Below, in pieces: positions 1-9,527 of a stretch of 64,000 nucleotides of DNA. Below the pieces are notes generated by a model, which saw nothing but the letters and a program-made list of their open reading frames with translations, was not told where the DNA came from and searched no databases. Where the stretch lies: positions 1 through 64,000 of the forward strand of contig JAIESQ010000019.1 in assembly GCA_019745975.1 (NCBI GenBank). Direction: 5' to 3'. This stretch comes from Pirellulales bacterium (GTDB lineage: Bacteria; Planctomycetota; Planctomycetia; Pirellulales; JAEUIK01). A program made the translations under genes and the position numbers. Every line of letters starts with the position of its first letter. The first letter of the stretch is position 1.

Positions 1-148
1 GCCGAAGGGCCAAGGAAGAGTCTGCGCGCCGCCAAGCCCTTGACAGGAGCATCTCTTTCAGGGAAGTGGCACCCGAGTCGAGGTTGTTCGCAGGTCGAGG
101 GGAACAGTCCCGAGACGGTCCCTGGGCAAAGCGTTCGATCGCATTCAT
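1..148 (-). CDS. 5' end of a gene running off the window, possibly the permease of the exporter operon
   Basis: An ATG at 148-146 overlaps the stop of the ABC ATPase gene by ATGA, the same junction used between the other genes of this operon. The frame stays open for 48 codons to the edge. By position one expects an ABC-2 type membrane subunit, as in the YbhGFSR arrangement, or a second ATPase. However, the visible N-terminus (MNAIERFAQGPSRD...) has no hydrophobic helix and does not resemble either. The call rests on the overlap and context only, and the frame could be fortuitous. Confidence 0.35.
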   Translation of the reverse strand, partial: MNAIERFAQGPSRDCSPRPANNLDSGATSLKEMLLSRAWRRADSSLALR

Positions 149-1071
149 ACTGAGACCTGTTGCGCGGCGCGCTGGGTGAGGTGAATGAAGACGTCTTCCA
201 GGCCGGGGTCGATGCGCTGCATTTCGAGCCCTTCGTTGAGCAAGGGGGCCAGCGCGGCCTCGAGTAGTTGAGGGTCGTCGCCGCTGACGTGCAGCGCGTT
301 GCCGAAGGCTGCCACCTGGTCGACGCCCGGCAGGCCGGCGAGGCGCTGGCCGAGAGCGACCAGGTTCGGGCCGCGAATTTGCCAGGTGGCCAGTCGGGCC
401 TGGGCGATCACTTCGGCGACCGTGCCGTGCGTGAGCAGCCGGCCGTTAAGGATATAGGCCAGGCGGTGGCAGCGTTCGGCTTCGTCCATGTAATGCGTGG
501 TGACGAGGACCGTGAGCCCTTCGCCGGCGAGCTGGTGAATTTCGGACCAGAATTCGCGCCGCGCCTTGGGATCGACGCCGGCGGTCGGCTCGTCGAGCAA
601 GAGCAGCCGTGGCTCGTGAATCAAACAAGCCGCCAACGCCAGGCGCTGTTTCCAACCGCCGGATAATTCGCCGGCCAATTGCGTTTTGCGAGCTGTGAGC
701 CCGAGGCGTTCCAAACTCGCTTGCACCGCGGCGCGGCGATCGGGAATCGCGTACATGCGCGCCGCGAAGTCGAGGTTTTCGGCGATGCTCAGATCTTCCC
801 AGAACGTGAACTTCTGGGTCATGTAGCCGACTTGCCGTTTGATCTCGGCACTTTGGCGGATGACGTCGAAGCCCAGGCAGGTGCCGTGGCCATCGTCGGG
901 CCGCAACAGCCCGCAGAGCATGCGCAGGAAGGTGGTTTTGCCACTGCCGTTGGGGCCGAGAAAGCCGCAGATTTCGCCGGTGCGCACCTGCAAGTCGATG
1001 TGGTCGACGGCCACGCGCTTGCCGAAGCGCTTGGTCATGCCGGCCACGTCGATCGCCAGCGTGTCGTTCAT
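145..1071 (-). CDS. ABC transporter ATP-binding protein (DrrA/YbhF-like exporter ATPase)
   Basis: A 308-residue nucleotide-binding subunit that would power an ABC-2 type exporter at the inner face of the cytoplasmic membrane. Visible motifs are Walker A GPNGSGKTT (about residue 40), the Q-loop region in VGYMTQKFTF, signature LSGGWKQRLALA, Walker B LLLLDEPTAGVDP and the switch histidine in VTTHYMDEAE. A C-terminal extension ending in GLEDVFIHLT is typical of the CcmA/DrrA group. The start chosen is the ATG at 1071, which overlaps the HlyD stop (ATGA). The frame is open further upstream but that part is antisense to nothing recognisable and lies inside the HlyD gene. It is the third gene of an operon TetR-HlyD-ATPase. 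E. coli YbhF carries two such domains; here there is one. Confidence 0.93.
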   Translation of the reverse strand: MNDTLAIDVAGMTKRFGKRVAVDHIDLQVRTGEICGFLGPNGSGKTTFLRMLCGLLRPDDGHGTCLGFDVIRQSAEIKRQVGYMTQKFTFWEDLSIAENLDFAARMYAIPDRRAAVQASLERLGLTARKTQLAGELSGGWKQRLALAACLIHEPRLLLLDEPTAGVDPKARREFWSEIHQLAGEGLTVLVTTHYMDEAERCHRLAYILNGRLLTHGTVAEVIAQARLATWQIRGPNLVALGQRLAGLPGVDQVAAFGNALHVSGDDPQLLEAALAPLLNEGLEMQRIDPGLEDVFIHLTQRAAQQVSV

Positions 1072-2048
1072 GGGCGCGATCCCAGGATGACGTCGACCGG
1101 CTGGCCGGGGTGCAACCGCGCGGCCACGTCGGGCGTGAAACCGATTTCGACCAGAAAGACGAGCTTGCTGCGATTTTCCTGGCTGTAGATCACCGGAGGG
1201 GTGTACTCGGCCTTCGGCGAAATGAAGCTCAGCTTGCCGGCGAACGGCTCGGCGACACCGTCGGCCACGACTTGCACGGCGTCGCCAAGTTTCAGGGCGC
1301 CGACGCGCTGCTCGGGGACGAAGGCCCGCACTTTGATGTTCTCCGGCGGCAGCAAGATGACGACGGGCTTGCCCGCGGTGACCCATTCCCCTTTTCGATA
1401 CAGCGTGTCGAAAACGAGGCCCGACTGGGGCGCGAGTTGGCGTGTTTGCGCCAGTTGCCACTGGGCCTTGGCCAGCGCCGCTTCGAGCGCGCGGATGAGC
1501 GACTCGGCCGCGGCGATTTGATCGCTGCGGGCGCCGAGCTGCGCGGTCGTGAGCTCGGCTTCGAGCTGCTCGATTCGCTTGCGATCCTGATCGGCTTTGG
1601 CGCGGAGGCGCTCGACCTCTTCGATCGAGGCGGCGCGCGAGGCGATCAGTTTCTCGTGGCGCTCCAGCTCGCTAAGCGAGAGCGCCAAAGCCACGCGCAC
1701 TTGTTCGATCTGGGCGGTGAGCGAGTCGATTTCGGAGGGGCGTTTGCCCTTGGTCAGGTCGGCTAATGTGGCGCGGGCTTCGGCCAGCCGGGCGACGGCT
1801 TCGTCGCGGGCAGCGCGCTCGTCGGCATCGTCGAGCGCGAAAAGCGGCTCGCCGGCGGTCGCCTGATCGCCGCGCCGCACGTTGAGCTCGTTGAGTGCGC
1901 CCGAGGCGGGGGACGCGACGTAAACGAACTCGCCTTCGACGTAACCTTGCACGCGATCGGTGGACTTTTTTTGGCAGCTCGCCAGCCCTGGGACGAAGGC
2001 CAGCAGCCCGAACAGACAAATCCAGCGCCACCGCAACATGCCGTTCAT
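1068..2048 (-). CDS. HlyD-family membrane-fusion (periplasmic adaptor) protein, YbhG-like
   Basis: A 326-residue adaptor that would link the ABC exporter to the cell envelope. The N-terminus has a hydrophobic signal (about residues 10-25) ending in GLASCQ, a lipobox, so it is probably a lipoprotein. Then come a biotinyl-lipoyl half (GALNELNVRRGDQATAGEPL), a long alpha-helical coiled-coil hairpin rich in Ala, Glu and Arg (about 75-205), and the returning lipoyl/beta-barrel part (TLYRKGEWVTAGKPVVILL; PEQRVGALKLGD). It ends with the usual LHPGQPVDVIL segment. Its start overlaps the TetR stop and its stop overlaps the ATPase start, each by ATGA, so the genes are probably translationally coupled. 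The substrate cannot be read from sequence. Confidence 0.92.
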   Translation of the reverse strand: MNGMLRWRWICLFGLLAFVPGLASCQKKSTDRVQGYVEGEFVYVASPASGALNELNVRRGDQATAGEPLFALDDADERAARDEAVARLAEARATLADLTKGKRPSEIDSLTAQIEQVRVALALSLSELERHEKLIASRAASIEEVERLRAKADQDRKRIEQLEAELTTAQLGARSDQIAAAESLIRALEAALAKAQWQLAQTRQLAPQSGLVFDTLYRKGEWVTAGKPVVILLPPENIKVRAFVPEQRVGALKLGDAVQVVADGVAEPFAGKLSFISPKAEYTPPVIYSQENRSKLVFLVEIGFTPDVAARLHPGQPVDVILGSRP

Positions 2049-2674
2049 TGCTCTTTGCCCCCCGGATGGACGACGATGCCGTTGAGAACGACCGAGACGA
2101 TCGCCGAGATCCCCTGCTGCGGTGTGATCTGCAAGGCGATGATGCCGGTCGGGTTCATAATGCCCTGCACGGCGGCCAACAAGATGCGGACCATCAGTGC
2201 CACCGAGATGTCGGTGCGGATCATGCCGGCCTGTTGACCGCGGGCGAAGATGCGCCCGAAGTTGTCCTGAAGCAGTTGCGCTCGTAGCGACTCGACTCGT
2301 GTGAAGATGTCGGGATTCACCAGCCGCAGATCGCGGAGCATGGCCGGCTGAATCTCGGAAGCATGGCGCTGCATACAGGCCAGGAGCTGGCCGATCGCGT
2401 CGGAGTAGGGGACTGCTTCATTCGTGGTGATCTGCTCGAACTCGCGGCGCATCTCTTGGAATTTGTTGTCGATGACCGCGCCCAGCAGGGCCTCTTTGCT
2501 GGGGAAGCAGGCGTAGAGGGTCTTCTTGCTCATGCCGAGCTCGCCCGCGAGATCGTCCATGGTGACGCTGCGAATGCCGTGGGCGAGAAAATGTTGCCGG
2601 GCGGCGGCGACGATGCGCGGAACGGCGGTGGGATCGGCGGTTTTTGGCGGTTGGGTGGGTGATTTGCGGGCCAT
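2045..2674 (-). CDS. TetR/AcrR-family transcriptional repressor of the exporter operon
   Basis: A 209-residue regulator. The N-terminal TetR helix-turn-helix lies at about residues 20-65, with the family pattern IVAAARQHFLAHGIRSVTMD, then DLAGELGMSKKTLYACFPSKEAL. The C-terminal half is the all-helical ligand/dimer domain. It is the first gene of the exporter operon, overlapping the HlyD gene by 4 bp. A promoter with an overlapping dyad lies 30-70 bp upstream, so autoregulation and drug- or metabolite-induced expression of the exporter are likely. The arrangement resembles E. coli cecR (ybiH)-ybhG-ybhF. The ligand is unknown. Confidence 0.93.
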   Translation of the reverse strand: MARKSPTQPPKTADPTAVPRIVAAARQHFLAHGIRSVTMDDLAGELGMSKKTLYACFPSKEALLGAVIDNKFQEMRREFEQITTNEAVPYSDAIGQLLACMQRHASEIQPAMLRDLRLVNPDIFTRVESLRAQLLQDNFGRIFARGQQAGMIRTDISVALMVRILLAAVQGIMNPTGIIALQITPQQGISAIVSVVLNGIVVHPGGKEQ

Positions 2675-2701
2675 TTGGCGGCTCGGCGCGTAGCAGCACG
2701 T

Positions 2702-2743
2702 AGGAAACTATTTAAGTATTCATGGTTTCCTGGCGAAGGTCAA
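2702..2743 (-). promoter_or_regulatory. sigma-70 promoter and overlapping dyad operator of the TetR-exporter operon
   Basis: On the minus strand TTGACC (2743-2738) is followed after exactly 17 bp by AATACT (2720-2715). A dyad AGGAAAC ... GTTTCCT spans 2702-2731 (30 bp) and covers the -10 element, as expected for a TetR-type autorepressor site. It ends 28 bp before the TetR start codon. Operator function is inferred. Confidence 0.7.
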
Positions 2744-2866
2744 GCAATGTCGCGCGGTTTTGCGTGCCCCAGATGGCGTTGAGGTGTGACGCCGGCGCCT
2801 GCGCGCAAAAGCGCGGTAACGGTGGTGAGGTCGTTGGTAATGGCCCGCTACTGGGTGATGGCGTGG

Positions 2867-2895
2867 TTGACGCTAGTAGGGGGTGCCGTTAGATT
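2867..2895 (+). promoter_or_regulatory. candidate promoter of the rpsB operon
   Basis: TTGACG (2867-2872), a 17-bp spacer and TAGATT (2890-2895) give a good sigma-70 match about 210 bp before the rpsB start codon. The implied untranslated leader is about 200 nt, long enough for S2-type autoregulation, but no structure was identified by eye. Confidence 0.5.
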
Positions 2896-3107
2896 TACGT
2901 GCTTCCCAGCAGGGAGCCGGCCGCACCACGGTCGCCCGGGTGAGCGATCGATCTGAGGCGGCGCCGGCGGTGCGATCTCCGAATCGTGCGCATTGGCGCT
3001 AGCGGTTTTCGCCGGGCGGTCACCCCCCGAGATACGACGCGGATGCTACCGACTTGGTGGCGGGCCTGGGCCTGCCGCCGCGACAATCCAGCCAGGAGTT
3101 TCGAGTC

Positions 3108-3839
3108 TTGTCGACCGTGCTTGTTAAGGAGTTGATCGAGGCAGGCGTGCACTTCGGCCATCGGGCGAGCCGGTGGAACCCGAAGATGCGCCCCTATATT
3201 TATGCCCGGCGGAACCTCATCCACATCATCGATGTGCGCGAGACGATCCGCGGCTTGATCCGGGCGCGGAAGTATCTCACGAGCATCGTTTCGCACGGCA
3301 GTCTGGTGCTGTTCGTGGGCACCAAGAAGCAGGCGGCCGAAACGATCGAGCGCGAAGCGCAGCGCTGCCGCATGCCGTATGTCAGCGAGCGCTGGCTGGG
3401 GGGGACGCTGACCAACTTCCGCACGATTCGCAGCCGGCTTACGCGCTTGGAAGAGCTCGACAAGCTGATTCCCAGCGATGACATGAACACCTATTCGAAA
3501 AAGATGCAGTCGACGCTGAAGCGCGAGTATCGCAAGATGTCGCGCAACCTGAACGGCATCCGCCTGCTGAATCGGCTGCCGGAGTGCCTGGTGGTGGTCG
3601 ACCCCCGCAAGGAGCACAACGCGGTGAAGGAAGCGCGCCGGCTGGGGATCAAGACGCTGGCTTTGATCGACACCGATAGCGATCCGGACGAGATCGATCT
3701 GCCGATTCCGGGCAACGACGACAGCGTGCGTTCGATCGAGTTGGTGCTTCGTCAGTTAGCCGACGCGGTGCTCGAAGGCACGGCCTCGGCGGCTTCGGTT
3801 GCCTCGGTCGGCAAAGACGGCGAGCCCGCCAAGGATTAG
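3108..3839 (+). CDS. rpsB: 30S ribosomal protein S2
   Basis: A 243-residue S2, close to the usual length. The family signature is clear: [24 protein letters not shown] near the N-terminus, [20 protein letters not shown] and the late [17 protein letters not shown] and [10 protein letters not shown] segments. The start is set at TTG 3108 because AGGAG lies about 10 bp upstream (3093-3097) and the resulting MSTVLVKEL matches other S2 proteins. An in-frame ATG at 3054 would add 18 unrelated residues. It opens the conserved rpsB-tsf-pyrH-frr order and binds the 30S head/platform junction. Confidence 0.97.
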   Translation: MSTVLVKELIEAGVHFGHRASRWNPKMRPYIYARRNLIHIIDVRETIRGLIRARKYLTSIVSHGSLVLFVGTKKQAAETIEREAQRCRMPYVSERWLGGTLTNFRTIRSRLTRLEELDKLIPSDDMNTYSKKMQSTLKREYRKMSRNLNGIRLLNRLPECLVVVDPRKEHNAVKEARRLGIKTLALIDTDSDPDEIDLPIPGNDDSVRSIELVLRQLADAVLEGTASAASVASVGKDGEPAKD

Positions 3840-4074
3840 CGCGGCATCGATCGATCGGCCGCGCGGCGGAAACTCGCGGCTGGGCCGCGGCACTCTCGGC
3901 GCGGGCCGGCATGGTGCCGCCAAGGTTGGGCGTTTGTCGCACTTGTCGCGGCCATGATAACTTTGCCCGCGCGGTGTTTTGGTCGCCGTGTTCTGGTTGC
4001 GGTCGCGAGCCTGGTGGCGTTGGCCGTGTTACGCGGTTGGGTTAGCAGCAGTTCTATGTCGCGGAGAAGTCACC

Positions 4075-4920
4075 GTGGTTGAGATTTCTGCATCGGCGGT
4101 CAAGGCCCTGCGCGATCAGACGGGCCTGCCCATGATGGAGTGCAAGCAAGCGCTGCTCGAAAGCGGCGGCGATCAGGATGCGGCCATCAAGTACCTGCGC
4201 GAAAAAGGGAAGAAGACAATGGCGGCTCGGGCCGATCGCGGCACCGACTTTGGCCGTATGGGGGTCTTCACCGACCTGGCCAAGGGGGTCGGCGCGATGG
4301 TCGAGCTGCGCTGCGAAAGCGCGCCGGTCGTGTCGAACGAGGATTTCGTGCGGCTGGCCACCGACCTGGCACAACAACTGGCGACGGGTCCCGGCGCCAA
4401 CACGGCCGAGGAGCTGCTCAAACAGCCTTCGCCGTCGAACCCCAAGCAAACGCTGGCCGATCAGAAGGACGAGCTCAGCAACCGAATTCGCGAAGTGTTT
4501 AACGTTGGCCGCATGGCGCGCGTGCTTGCTCCGGCGGGCGCCTATGCCCATCACACAGGCGAGTATGGCGTGCTGGTTGAGCTGGCGGCCACCGGCGGCA
4601 AATCGATCGAACCGCAGGTCGCCAAGGATATCGCCATGCATATCGCCGCCAAGAATCCCAAGGCGGTCACCAAGGACGATCTCGATCCCGAGTTGGTGCG
4701 CAAGGAGCGCGAGATCCTCTCCGAGGCCGCCCGCAAGGAAGGCAAGCCCGAGAACATCATCGCCAAGATGGTCGAGGGTCGGCTGCGGAACTTTTTCGCC
4801 GAGTTGGTGCTGACCGAACAGCCATTCATCAAGGACGAAGCCAAGACGGTCGGCGCGTTGGCCAAGGAAAACGGCGTGACCGTGAAAAAGTTCGTCTACT
4901 GGCGGCTCGGCAAGGAATAA
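4075..4920 (+). CDS. tsf: translation elongation factor Ts
   Basis: A 281-residue guanine-nucleotide exchange factor for EF-Tu. The N-terminal UBA-like part reads ISASAVKALRDQTGLPMMEC followed by KQALLESGGDQDAAIKYLREKG. Core regions include ADRGTDFGRMGVF, VELRCESAPVVSNEDF and VAKDIAMHIAA; the end has LLTEQPFIKDEAK-like residues VLTEQPFIKDEAKTVG. The start is GTG 4075, preceded by GGAGAAG (4063-4069) at a good distance; longer in-frame starts add a non-homologous hydrophobic stretch. It follows rpsB after a 235-bp gap. Confidence 0.97.
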   Translation: MVEISASAVKALRDQTGLPMMECKQALLESGGDQDAAIKYLREKGKKTMAARADRGTDFGRMGVFTDLAKGVGAMVELRCESAPVVSNEDFVRLATDLAQQLATGPGANTAEELLKQPSPSNPKQTLADQKDELSNRIREVFNVGRMARVLAPAGAYAHHTGEYGVLVELAATGGKSIEPQVAKDIAMHIAAKNPKAVTKDDLDPELVRKEREILSEAARKEGKPENIIAKMVEGRLRNFFAELVLTEQPFIKDEAKTVGALAKENGVTVKKFVYWRLGKE

Positions 4921-4995
4921 GTGCGCGATCTAGAACGCGCGCGGTCGCCACGCTCTGCCCGGTGCCCATGCCGGGCTCAAGCGCAAGGAACTGAC

Positions 4996-5778
4996 ATGAA
5001 TGCCCAACTCCGCGAGAAATATGGCACGCGAACACGTCGCGTGGTGCTGAAAGTGTCGGGCCAGAGCTTTTGCCGCGCCGGCGAACGCGGCATCAGCATG
5101 GACGAGGTCGTGCATCTGGCCGAGCAAACTTCGCGAGCCGCCGGGCGCGGCGTGCAGATCGCGATCGTCATGGGGGGCGGCAACATCCTCCGCGGCGCAC
5201 AGTTCACTTCGGGCAACGCGGGTATCGAGGAAGCCACGGCGCACTACATGGGGATGCTGGCCACGGTGATGAATGGCCTGGCCTTGCAAGACGCGCTCGA
5301 ATCGCTGGGCTGCCAAACGCGGCTGCTCACGGCCATTCGCATGGAGGCGGTTGCCGAGCCGTACATCCGCCGCCGGGCCCGCCGGCATCTCGAAAAAGGG
5401 CGGATCGTGCTCTTGGCCGCCGGTACCGGCAGTCCGTTCGTCACAACCGATACGGCGGCGGCGCAGCGGGCGCTGGAGCTCGAAGCCGACGTACTCTTGA
5501 AAGCCACGCGCGTCGACGGCGTCTACAGCGACGATCCGGAAAAGAACGCGCACGCCGTGCTGTACAGCGAGCTGACTTACCACCAGGTGCAGCAGCAGAA
5601 CTTGCGCGTGATGGACCCCACAGCCATCGCGCAATGCATGGAGCACGATATGCCGATTGTCGTTTTCAACTATCTGAAGGTGGGCAATATCGAGCGGGCC
5701 GTGCAGGGGGAGCGTTTGGGGACGCTCATCAGCAGCCGCGAGCGCAGCGCGGCGTTTTCGGAGGGGAGCACTTCATGA
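4996..5778 (+). CDS. pyrH: uridylate kinase (UMP kinase)
   Basis: A 260-residue amino-acid-kinase-fold enzyme phosphorylating UMP to UDP. Motifs are the N-terminal [10 protein letters not shown] (usual LKLSGEA), the glycine-rich [13 protein letters not shown], the [16 protein letters not shown] segment, [17 protein letters not shown] and [19 protein letters not shown]. Start ATG 4996 has AAGGAA (4985-4990) upstream; earlier in-frame codons are not homologous. Its stop overlaps the frr start by ATGA. The substitution of Q-S for the common E-A after K-x-S-G is a minor oddity. Confidence 0.97.
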   Translation: MNAQLREKYGTRTRRVVLKVSGQSFCRAGERGISMDEVVHLAEQTSRAAGRGVQIAIVMGGGNILRGAQFTSGNAGIEEATAHYMGMLATVMNGLALQDALESLGCQTRLLTAIRMEAVAEPYIRRRARRHLEKGRIVLLAAGTGSPFVTTDTAAAQRALELEADVLLKATRVDGVYSDDPEKNAHAVLYSELTYHQVQQQNLRVMDPTAIAQCMEHDMPIVVFNYLKVGNIERAVQGERLGTLISSRERSAAFSEGSTS

Positions 5779-6338
5779 GCGCCGACGATATTCTGCTCGA
5801 CGTCGAAGAGCGGATGGAGAAGGCCGCCGCCGTGCTCAAGCAGGCGCTGGTCGGCGTGCGCACGGGTCGCGCGAACCCGGGCCTGGTCGATTCGGTGCGC
5901 GTGACCGCCTACGGCTCGCCCACGCCGCTCAAACAACTGGCTTCGGTCGGGGTTTCGCCCGAGGGCAATCAGATAGTCATACGACCGTTCGACCCCGGCA
6001 CGCTCAAGGACATCGAAAAAGGAATCCTGGCAAGCGACCTGGGCTTCACGCCGCTCAACGATGGCCGCGTGGTGCGGATCAACGTGCCGCCGTTATCGAC
6101 CGAGACGCGCCGCAAGCTCGTTGCCCGCATCAAGGAATTGACTGAAGAGGCCAAAGTGGCGATCCGCAACGTCCGACGCGACGGCAACAAGCTCGCCGAT
6201 CAGGAGCAGAAGGACAAGGTTCTCACGGAGGACGAGCGCGACCAGGTCAAGGAGCAGATTCAGGAGCTCACCAAGTCGTACGAAAACCAGGTCTCCGAAC
6301 TGGCTTCGCACAAAGAGGCCGAGGTGATGGAGAACTAG
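5775..6338 (+). CDS. frr: ribosome recycling factor
   Basis: A 187-residue RRF, the family length. It splits post-termination ribosomes together with EF-G. Recognisable parts are [17 protein letters not shown] with the conserved [55 protein letters not shown] and the C-terminal helical NVRRDGNKL. It overlaps pyrH by 4 bp (ATGA), so translation is probably coupled. Confidence 0.98.
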   Translation: MSADDILLDVEERMEKAAAVLKQALVGVRTGRANPGLVDSVRVTAYGSPTPLKQLASVGVSPEGNQIVIRPFDPGTLKDIEKGILASDLGFTPLNDGRVVRINVPPLSTETRRKLVARIKELTEEAKVAIRNVRRDGNKLADQEQKDKVLTEDERDQVKEQIQELTKSYENQVSELASHKEAEVMEN

Positions 6339-6340
6339 CC

Positions 6341-7264
6341 ATGTCGCCCGGGGCGACCGCGCAGCGCGGACGTTTGTCGGCCACTGGCGGATGGTGCGGG
6401 CTGTATGCGGCAAGCTGGTGCGTGCTGGCCCTCGCTACGGCGAGCGCCGCAGAGCCTGCAGTGGCCGAGGCTCCCACGACCGAGGCTCCCGCGGTCGCCC
6501 AGACCCGCGCCGCCGATTTGATCGCAGAGCCGCGCGTGTTGGTGATCGCTCATCGCGGGGCCAGCATTGCCGCTCCGGAGAACACGCTGCCGGCGTTCGA
6601 GGCGGCGCTAAACTCCAATAGCGATCTCGTTGAGCTGGACTACCACCATACGGCGGACGGCGTTCCGCTGGTGATTCACGACGAAACGCTCGATCGCACG
6701 ACCGACGCGCGCGACCTGTTTGGCGGCCACGATCTTCATGTCGACCGCAAGCCGCTGGCCGAACTCTTGAAGCTCGACGCCGGGCTCTGGTTCGGCGCTC
6801 GCTTTGCCGGTACGCGGCTCCCCACACTCGAAGAGTCGCTCGACCTTGTTCAGCGCCGCGCGGTTACGCTCATCGAGCGCAAGGCGGGGGACGCCAAGAC
6901 GTGCGTGGCGCTGCTCGAACGCAAAGCGCTCGTGCCACATGTCGTCGTACAGTCGTTCGATTGGGACTTTCTGGCCGACTGTCACCGTTTGGCGCCGCAG
7001 TTGACGCTCGGCGCCTTGGGCTCAAAGGAGCTGACGCCCGAGCGACTGGCAGGCCTTGCCCGCACCGGCGCTAAAGTCGTCGGCTGGCACCATGACCATC
7101 TCGATCGCGCCGCGATCGAACTACTGCATAAAGAAGGTTACCGAGTGTGGGCATACACGGTCGATGACCGACGCGAAGCACAGGGCCTGATCGAAGCGGG
7201 CGTCGACGGCATCATCACCAACGACCCGGGGCGGATGCGAGCCTGGGTTGATAAGCCGCGTTGA
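6341..7264 (+). CDS. secreted glycerophosphodiester phosphodiesterase
   Basis: A 307-residue protein with an N-terminal signal (hydrophobic about 18-35, ending ATASAAEP), so it acts outside the cytoplasm on glycerophosphodiesters. The GDPD TIM barrel starts at about 65: IAHRGASIAAPENTLPAF holds the H-R and P-E-N-T motifs, VELDYHHTADGVPLVIHDETLDRTT holds the metal and catalytic residues, and the C-terminus has VWAYTVDDRREAQGLIEAGVDGIITNDP. The gene begins 2 bp after frr with GGAG upstream, so it is cotranscribed with a translation operon although functionally unrelated. Confidence 0.93.
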   Translation: MSPGATAQRGRLSATGGWCGLYAASWCVLALATASAAEPAVAEAPTTEAPAVAQTRAADLIAEPRVLVIAHRGASIAAPENTLPAFEAALNSNSDLVELDYHHTADGVPLVIHDETLDRTTDARDLFGGHDLHVDRKPLAELLKLDAGLWFGARFAGTRLPTLEESLDLVQRRAVTLIERKAGDAKTCVALLERKALVPHVVVQSFDWDFLADCHRLAPQLTLGALGSKELTPERLAGLARTGAKVVGWHHDHLDRAAIELLHKEGYRVWAYTVDDRREAQGLIEAGVDGIITNDPGRMRAWVDKPR

Positions 7265-8095
7265 AGTTGCAGGTGCGGACGGCAGTTCCTTGTCGAAGCA
7301 ACGACAGATGTGCCAGTTTGCGCATCGAGATTCAGCCGCGATGCTATTCGACAATGGCCCAACGTCTTGCGCTGCGCGAGGCAGGTGAAGTCGGGCCTTG
7401 CAAGGTGAAGAATAGCCAGTATTGAGGTGCGCTAAGTGCATAACAGATAAGGAATTTCAGTTTTTTTCCTTGCTAAGGCCGTCAATCCGACTAGCCTAAT
7501 GGTCGACAGGTGAGTTCTACCGCTATAGCAGCGGGACACCATCTCGCAAGCTGCCTTGGGAACGCTAGTGACGGTGAGCTGAAAAGCCGCTTCGACTTCG
7601 ACGTCGAATGATCTGGCTTCGCGCTGGTCGACTGAGACGAGCGCCGCGGACGAACTGCACTAAACGCCGTGCATTGCTTTCAGCAAGCCTGGAAGCCGCG
7701 CTGTAGCCAGCATCAGGTAGCCACGTCGAACGATCAATCTCCGCGGCCGTTTCAGGCAGCAACTCGCGACGCATTGGCCAGACAGAACCAGGTTGCGTCG
7801 CGCTTCGCCCTCGCGACTTTGAGCGCGCGACCACTTTCGCGTTGCGCGAAACTTAGCGCCCGCGGACGAAACGAGCGAAGCACTTGGTTGCCGTCCTGAC
7901 TCGACCACTGACTTGGTCCTGCTCCTGGCAAGCTCGAAGCGATCTTTTTCAGTTCATCGTCAACGGCATTCTCCGGGCCGCCTGCCCACGGGCGGTCACG
8001 ACGACCGCAACGTCGCGGTGTTGTAGTCGTCTTCGCGGTCAGCGTTGCCTCGGCAGCGCGGCCGCAGCAATTCAAGAACAGGAGAGATGCCAGTG
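7265..8095. other. about 830 bp with no recognised gene
   Basis: Short open frames occur on both strands, but none has a recognisable product, a good start or typical codon pattern. The stretch is somewhat less GC-rich than the neighbours around 7440-7500. An AGGAG (8080-8084) belongs to the next gene. Nothing else was identified. Confidence 0.6.
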
Positions 8096-9001
8096 ATGAC
8101 CTTTCGCAGTTTCGTTATCCGGGGCGCACATGCTGCGCGATCTACGAGCCGCGCGAGTTTCGCGGCGCTGGCCGTGGCCGCTTTGCTGGTCACGGGCACA
8201 TCGACTCAGGCCGGCCCACTCAATCTGGCGGTTGATTCTGGCCTCAGTTCATTCTCGATCAAGCTGCAACTCTCCGCGGCGGTGCCGCTGTTGCCGCCAA
8301 TCGTGGTCGATTCTCCATCGCTAAGCGCCACGCTCAGCGGGGCCGCTCCGGGATTCGCCACGATACCACCGGCCACGACCGGCTACTTGGGCAAGGTCGG
8401 CATCGCCGGATCGTTACCCGGCACGCCCGGCACGCTGGAGAATTTTGGTGGCGGATTCAACTTCACCGACATCAGCAAAACGCTGAACGGACCAGTGATT
8501 CCCTTTGTTGGCGGCGGCAGCGTCACGCTCGATCTGAAGGCGCCGCACGTCGACATCGTTCCCGGCGGACCGTACCCCGCGATCAGCCCGGTCGTCGGGA
8601 GCGCCGATTACGACTTCAGCGGCTTGGAACTCGACCTCAGCGGCGGAACGTTCAGCTACAGTTCGGCGGGTTATCTCAGCTTCCTGGGGAGCGACACGAT
8701 CAATTTCTTGCCGAACCTGTTTAGCGTTAATTTGCCGCCGGGTTCGATCGGCAAGATCGCGCTGGGCCCCGGACCGCCGGAAAACCAACTCGTCACGCTG
8801 ACGATTCCGCTGGCGATGACCGTTCCCCTCTACGACGTGGGGAATTCGACGCTGGGGGCCACGCTCAATGCGATCGTCGCGGGCGAACTGGTGCTCACCG
8901 GGATCAGCGTGCCCGAGCCAGGCTCGATCGTGCTGCTGGGCTTGGGCATTGTGGGCGCGATCCCCGTGCTGCGGCGACATTGGCGGCGCCGGGCCCGCTA
9001 G
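8096..9001 (+). CDS. PEP-CTERM anchored secreted protein of unknown function
   Basis: A 301-residue exported protein. A signal peptide (hydrophobic AALAVAALLVTGTSTQAG) is followed by a Gly/Ser/Pro-rich, low-charge body without a recognised domain. The C-terminus is a textbook PEP-CTERM tripartite signal: VPEPGS, the helix IVLLGLGIVGAIPVL and the basic RRHWRRRAR. Such tails are processed by exosortase/archaeosortase-type enzymes, which are not encoded in this window. The start ATG 8096 lies 11 bp after AGGAG (8080-8084); ATG 8087 is too close to it and GTG 8093 is possible. Confidence 0.85.
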   Translation: MTFRSFVIRGAHAARSTSRASFAALAVAALLVTGTSTQAGPLNLAVDSGLSSFSIKLQLSAAVPLLPPIVVDSPSLSATLSGAAPGFATIPPATTGYLGKVGIAGSLPGTPGTLENFGGGFNFTDISKTLNGPVIPFVGGGSVTLDLKAPHVDIVPGGPYPAISPVVGSADYDFSGLELDLSGGTFSYSSAGYLSFLGSDTINFLPNLFSVNLPPGSIGKIALGPGPPENQLVTLTIPLAMTVPLYDVGNSTLGATLNAIVAGELVLTGISVPEPGSIVLLGLGIVGAIPVLRRHWRRRAR

Positions 9002-9527
9002 GGAGCTAAAGAGAGCACGGTCGGCAACTCCCCGTGCCCGATCGCTGAAGGATTAGCAGGAAACGAAGACGACTCGCACGTACGAGCGTGTCGAGTGCCG
9101 CTGGCTGAGGTGGTTTCTCAGTCGGCCGCGCTCGGCACGCTTCTTTCTTGCGCCGATCGCCCAGAAAGGATTGCCGCCCACGAACCGTTTAGCACAATCC
9201 GAATCGGCGTTGAAACCGTTGTGCCCGGTGCATCGCGTACCAGGTTCGCTGAGCACGGTTGGGGCTATGGCGGCGTTTTCGTGTTCCGTCCGGCATGGCA
9301 GGCTCCCCGCGTGCGAAAGTGTTCACCCGTTGTTACGCCCCGATTAGCGATTCCTGACGCTTCCTCTATCGGTACTAAGCGGACGACGGTGCCGGGCGTT
9401 ACAGCCGCCGCCAAACGGCTGATGTCCGAGGGGCCGGCCGGGCGATGGATAGGCAATACACCTCGACAGGGGCAGAATTCGCCGGGTTGGCAACCCCCGC
9501 CGGCCATCGACTTTGGCGAACAGACCC
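9002..9527. other. about 525 bp intergenic, nothing recognised
   Basis: No coding region with homology to a known family, no clear terminator hairpin and no member of the dispersed repeat families was seen. It presumably carries the promoter of the oxidoreductase gene that follows. Confidence 0.5.

Noticed and set aside
5070-6338. A 422-residue plus-strand frame continuous with frr
   Set aside because: Its first two thirds are an Arg-rich out-of-frame reading of pyrH; the real frr starts at ATG 5775 overlapping the pyrH stop.
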